A stretch of 7,498 nucleotides of DNA, taken from positions 1-7,498 of the forward strand of contig CAYULJ010000085.1 in the NCBI GenBank assembly GCA_964445715.1. The letters run 5' to 3'. This DNA is from CAYPYS01 sp964445715 (GTDB taxonomy: Bacteria > Omnitrophota > Gorgyraeia > Gorgyraeales > Gorgyraeaceae). Position numbers and translations under genes: made by a program. The notes below the pieces were generated by a model that worked only from the letters and a program-made list of their open reading frames with translations, had not been told where the DNA came from and did not search any database. Every line of letters starts with the position of its first letter. The first letter of the stretch is position 1. Shown piece by piece: positions 5,711 to 7,498 of the stretch.

Positions 5711-5729
5711 AGATTTAAAAGATAGTAAT
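5698..5729. repeat. 14-bp stem-loop between the DnaA-trios and dnaN
   Basis: Arms ATTACTATTTTTTA (5698-5711) and TAAAAGATAGTAAT (5716-5729) pair along 14 bp with one G-U wobble, around the loop GATT. The left arm contains the second half of the trio run. As RNA it would form in the dnaN leader or at the end of a dnaA transcript. No T-tract follows, so an intrinsic terminator is doubtful. As DNA it could form a cruciform when the strands melt. Confidence 0.65.
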
Positions 5730-5754
5730 ACAATAGAACCTCGGAGGAATGTGG

Positions 5755-6846
5755 ATGAAAATAAAAATACTAAAGAATAATCTTGTTGAAAACATACAAA
5801 GCGTCCAAAACGTCGTAACCTCAAGAAGTAGTTTGCCGATACTTTTAAATATACTCATAGAAGCGGATAAAAATGGAATTAGATTAACAAGTACAGACCT
5901 TGACATAGGTATAACATCAACAATTATGTCGGAGATCGAAGAAGAAGGCGCCCTTACAGTACCAGCCAAAAGATTTTATGAAATAGTAAAGGAGTTGCCA
6001 GACGAAGATATCACCATAAACACAATGAAAAACAACTCAATGTCGATAAGGTCTGGTAAATGTTTTTTTAAGATCCTAGGGTTGCCTAAAGAGGATTTTC
6101 CGAAGCTGCCTGAGTTTGAAAACAAACCGCACATCATAATTAAGCAGAGCGTGTTAAAGAAAATGTTGGCAATGACACATTTTTCAATGTCGCACGATGA
6201 GACAAGATACATGTTAAATGGAGCCCTGTTTTTATTTAAAAACAAACAGTTGAGTATAGTGACAACGGATGGGAAGAGGTTGAGTTTTGTTAAAAAAGAG
6301 ATAGGGAGTGAAATGGCGGATAAAACAATTATTTTACCGTCGAAGACAGTGTATGAGTTAAACAGGGCCTTAAAAGGCGAAGGCGAGGTAAAGATAATGT
6401 TGGGCGAAAACCAGGTTAAGTTTGCCATAGAAAATATTACCATTATTTCTCGCCTAATAGAGGGAGACTTTCCCAATTACGAGCAGGTCATACCAAAAGA
6501 GGCTAAAGAAAAAATAGCTGTCAACAGAGAGCAGTTTTTGCTCGGCGTGAAAAGGGCGGCGCTTTTAACTACACAGGATTCGCAGTCCATAAAGATAGAC
6601 GTTCTGAAAAACAAAATGGTGGTTTCGAAATCCAGCCCGAACATTGGCGAGGCAAAAGAAGAAATAGAGACGAGTTATAAGGGTCCAGAGATCGCAGTTG
6701 GTTTTAACCCTAACTATCTCATGGACGCGCTGAAGGTTGTGCCAAAGGATGATTTAGAGATAGAGATTACGGGCGCAGACAAGCCAGCGGTCCTAAGGAT
6801 AGAAGACTGGTATGTTTATCTTGTGTTACCAATGCAGTTGGCTTAG
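5755..6846 (+). CDS. dnaN: DNA polymerase III beta subunit (sliding clamp)
   Basis: The clamp is a ring-shaped homodimer that tethers DNA polymerase III and other repair and replication proteins to DNA. The ATG at 5755 is chosen over the one at 5749: GGAGG at 5743-5747 is 7 nt from 5755 but only 1 nt from 5749, and MKIKILKNNLVENI is the family start. The 363-residue length is normal. Three similar clamp folds run about 1-120, 121-245 and 246-363. Landmarks are the SRSSLPILLNILIEA segment (about 24-38), TTDGKRLSFV near the middle and the C-terminal YVYLVLPMQL, which forms part of the partner-binding pocket (usually MPMRL). It sits between oriC and dciA, 6 nt from the latter. Confidence 0.98.
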   Translation: MKIKILKNNLVENIQSVQNVVTSRSSLPILLNILIEADKNGIRLTSTDLDIGITSTIMSEIEEEGALTVPAKRFYEIVKELPDEDITINTMKNNSMSIRSGKCFFKILGLPKEDFPKLPEFENKPHIIIKQSVLKKMLAMTHFSMSHDETRYMLNGALFLFKNKQLSIVTTDGKRLSFVKKEIGSEMADKTIILPSKTVYELNRALKGEGEVKIMLGENQVKFAIENITIISRLIEGDFPNYEQVIPKEAKEKIAVNREQFLLGVKRAALLTTQDSQSIKIDVLKNKMVVSKSSPNIGEAKEEIETSYKGPEIAVGFNPNYLMDALKVVPKDDLEIEITGADKPAVLRIEDWYVYLVLPMQLA

Positions 6847-6852
6847 GTTTTT

Positions 6853-7164
6853 ATGAGGAAGCGAAGAGTTTCGCCAGTAGGCATAGAAAGCGTTCTTAAT
6901 AAAGTAATAAAAAAGATAAAAAAAGAAGGGCCTGGGAAAAAAGAAAAGGTGATTAGTGCCTGGCGCAAGGTGGTAGGGGACAAAGCTGCGCGCCACTCGA
7001 GGCCAGCGAACATGAAACACAAGGTACTGACAGTAGAAATAGATTCATCCACCTGGTTTTATACATTGAATTTAAAAAAGAAGAGTTTGCTGGAAAGGCT
7101 CAAAAAAGAACTGGGCGAAGAGACTTTAAAAGAAATAAGATTTAGAATGGGTGATATTTCTTAA
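6853..7164 (+). CDS. dciA: DciA-type helicase-loading protein (DUF721)
   Basis: DciA is the ancestral partner that loads the replicative helicase DnaB in bacteria without DnaC or DnaI. The 103-residue protein shows the DUF721 pattern: VLNKVIKKI (14-22), the SAWRKVVGDKAARHSRP core (35-51), KVLTVEIDSSTWFYTLNLKKKSLLERLKKELG (57-88) and a terminal KEIRFRMGD (93-101). The ATG is 6 nt after the dnaN stop with only a weak AGG before it, consistent with coupling to dnaN. Its TAA stop lies inside the left end of the 41-bp palindrome. In many genomes recF intervenes between dnaN and this gene; here it does not. Biochemical function is inferred from the family. Confidence 0.88.
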   Translation: MRKRRVSPVGIESVLNKVIKKIKKEGPGKKEKVISAWRKVVGDKAARHSRPANMKHKVLTVEIDSSTWFYTLNLKKKSLLERLKKELGEETLKEIRFRMGDIS

Positions 7165-7200
7165 GTTTACACTTTAACATTGTTAAAGTGTAAACTTAAG
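7160..7200. repeat. 41-bp palindromic element, copy 2 (dciA-gyrB gap)
   Basis: A perfect palindrome: arm CTTAAGTTTACACTTTAACA, a single central T at 7180, and the exact reverse complement of the arm. It includes the dciA stop codon (7162-7164) and its last four bases are also the first four of the next hairpin. It differs from the copy at 3287-3327 by one base of 41. In gene-sense orientation both copies are followed by AGA and then a Shine-Dalgarno region. No T-tract follows. Confidence 0.93.
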
Positions 7201-7220
7201 AGAGCCTCAAGGCTCTCTTA
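7197..7220 (+). repeat. Stem-loop in the gyrB leader
   Basis: Arms TAAGAGAGCC (7197-7206) and GGCTCTCTTA (7211-7220) form a perfect 10-bp stem around the loop TCAA. The stem ends about 10 nt before the gyrB Shine-Dalgarno. Its first four bases are shared with the end of the 41-bp palindrome, so the two full structures compete at their junction. No run of T follows, which argues against a simple terminator, though weak attenuation or mRNA processing is possible. Confidence 0.8.
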
Positions 7221-7240
7221 CAGGTTAGAAGGTAGGGATT

Positions 7241-7498
7241 GTGGCGAAAAAAGTTAAAGCAGCAAAAGTGACGCAGGGGTCTCAGGGAAAATACGATGCG
7301 CGGACCATCCAGGTTTTAGAAGGATCAGATGCGGTCCGTAAGCGACCCGCTATGTATATAGGAGATGTGTCCACGCGCGGATTGCACCACCTTGTCTACG
7401 AAGTGGTCGACAACTCTGTTGACGAGGCGATGGGGGGCTATTGCAAGCATATAACCGTAACAGTGCACATGGATAATAGCGTCACTGTTACTGACGAC
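7241..7498 (+). CDS. gyrB: DNA gyrase subunit B, N-terminal part cut by window edge
   Basis: GyrB is the ATPase subunit of gyrase, which introduces negative supercoils. 86 codons are visible, in frame to the last base. The GTG at 7241 is preceded by AAGG and AGGG and gives MAKKVKAAKV, a lysine-rich tail of about 17 residues before the conserved region. The GHKL ATPase fold is evident: IQVLEGSDAVRKRPAMYIG (23-41), GLHHLVYEVVDNSVDEAM (47-64) with the catalytic Glu54 and the Mg-binding Asn58, and the start of the VTDDGRG loop (82-86). ParE shares this region, but position next to dnaA-dnaN favours GyrB. Only about the first tenth of the gene is present. Confidence 0.95.
   Translation, partial: MAKKVKAAKVTQGSQGKYDARTIQVLEGSDAVRKRPAMYIGDVSTRGLHHLVYEVVDNSVDEAMGGYCKHITVTVHMDNSVTVTDD

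Larger units (their letters stand above)
5582..5754. other. oriC: Probable replication origin (oriC) between dnaA and dnaN
   Basis: This 173-bp gap has the expected parts. The stretch 5601-5660 has only 8 G or C in 60 bases (about 87% AT), suitable as an unwinding element. It holds one consensus DnaA box, near-matches on the opposite strand, a DnaA-trio run and a stem-loop before the dnaN Shine-Dalgarno. Its position between dnaA and dnaN is the same as the main unwinding site of Bacillus subtilis. DnaA boxes are few, so further boxes outside the window or degenerate sites may contribute. Confidence 0.78.

Noticed and set aside
5749..5754. Start of dnaN at the upstream ATG (MWMKI)
   Set aside because: The GGAGG is only 1 nt from this ATG but 7 nt from the one at 5755, which gives the conserved MKI start.
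5976..6476. 166-codon open frame on the minus strand
   Set aside because: It is fully antisense to dnaN, shows no recognisable domain and has composition expected of a mirror frame of a real gene.
7160..7200. The palindrome as an intrinsic terminator
   Set aside because: Stable stem but no T-tract on either side, AT-rich arms, and the same element stands before genes that probably need read-through.

Overview
The window is a classic bacterial replication-origin neighbourhood. Two gene blocks diverge from a 231-bp gap at 4013-4243. Leftward (minus strand) run rpmH, rnpA, yidD, yidC, a very short jag-like gene, parA/soj and parB (cut by the left edge). Rightward (plus strand) run dnaA, dnaN, dciA and gyrB (cut by the right edge). 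All genes are in the usual ancestral order except that recF is missing between dnaN and gyrB; dciA sits there alone. YidC has the long periplasmic domain of diderm (Gram-negative type) bacteria. The sequence is moderately AT-rich, and the GyrB and ParB starts resemble those of uncultured PVC-side lineages such as Omnitrophota. That placement is an impression from sequence and is not secure.

Region by region: 1-670 is parB with a consensus parS site inside it. 640-1461 is parA. 1485-1688 encodes only the Jag_N domain. 1697-3274 is yidC. 3287-3327 is a 41-bp palindrome. 3329-4012 is the overlapping yidD/rnpA/rpmH cluster. 4013-4243 holds two strong divergent sigma70-type promoters, and the one for dnaA fires almost exactly at the dnaA ATG. 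4244-5581 is dnaA. 5582-5754 is the probable oriC: a stretch of about 87% AT, one consensus DnaA box followed by a run of DnaA-trio triplets, then a 14-bp stem-loop. 5755-6846 is dnaN and 6853-7164 is dciA. 7160-7200 holds a second copy of the 41-bp palindrome, followed by another hairpin and gyrB from 7241.

The genes form coherent modules: initiation (DnaA and oriC), helicase loading (DciA), processivity (DnaN), supercoiling (GyrB), origin segregation (ParA, ParB, parS), and ribosome/RNase P/membrane-insertion functions (L34, RnpA, YidD, YidC). The parts that ordinary annotation would miss are the duplicated palindrome, the leaderless dnaA promoter, the DnaA-trio-type origin, the Jag_N-only protein and the loss of the conserved groove arginine in YidC. 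No wholly new multi-gene system is visible.
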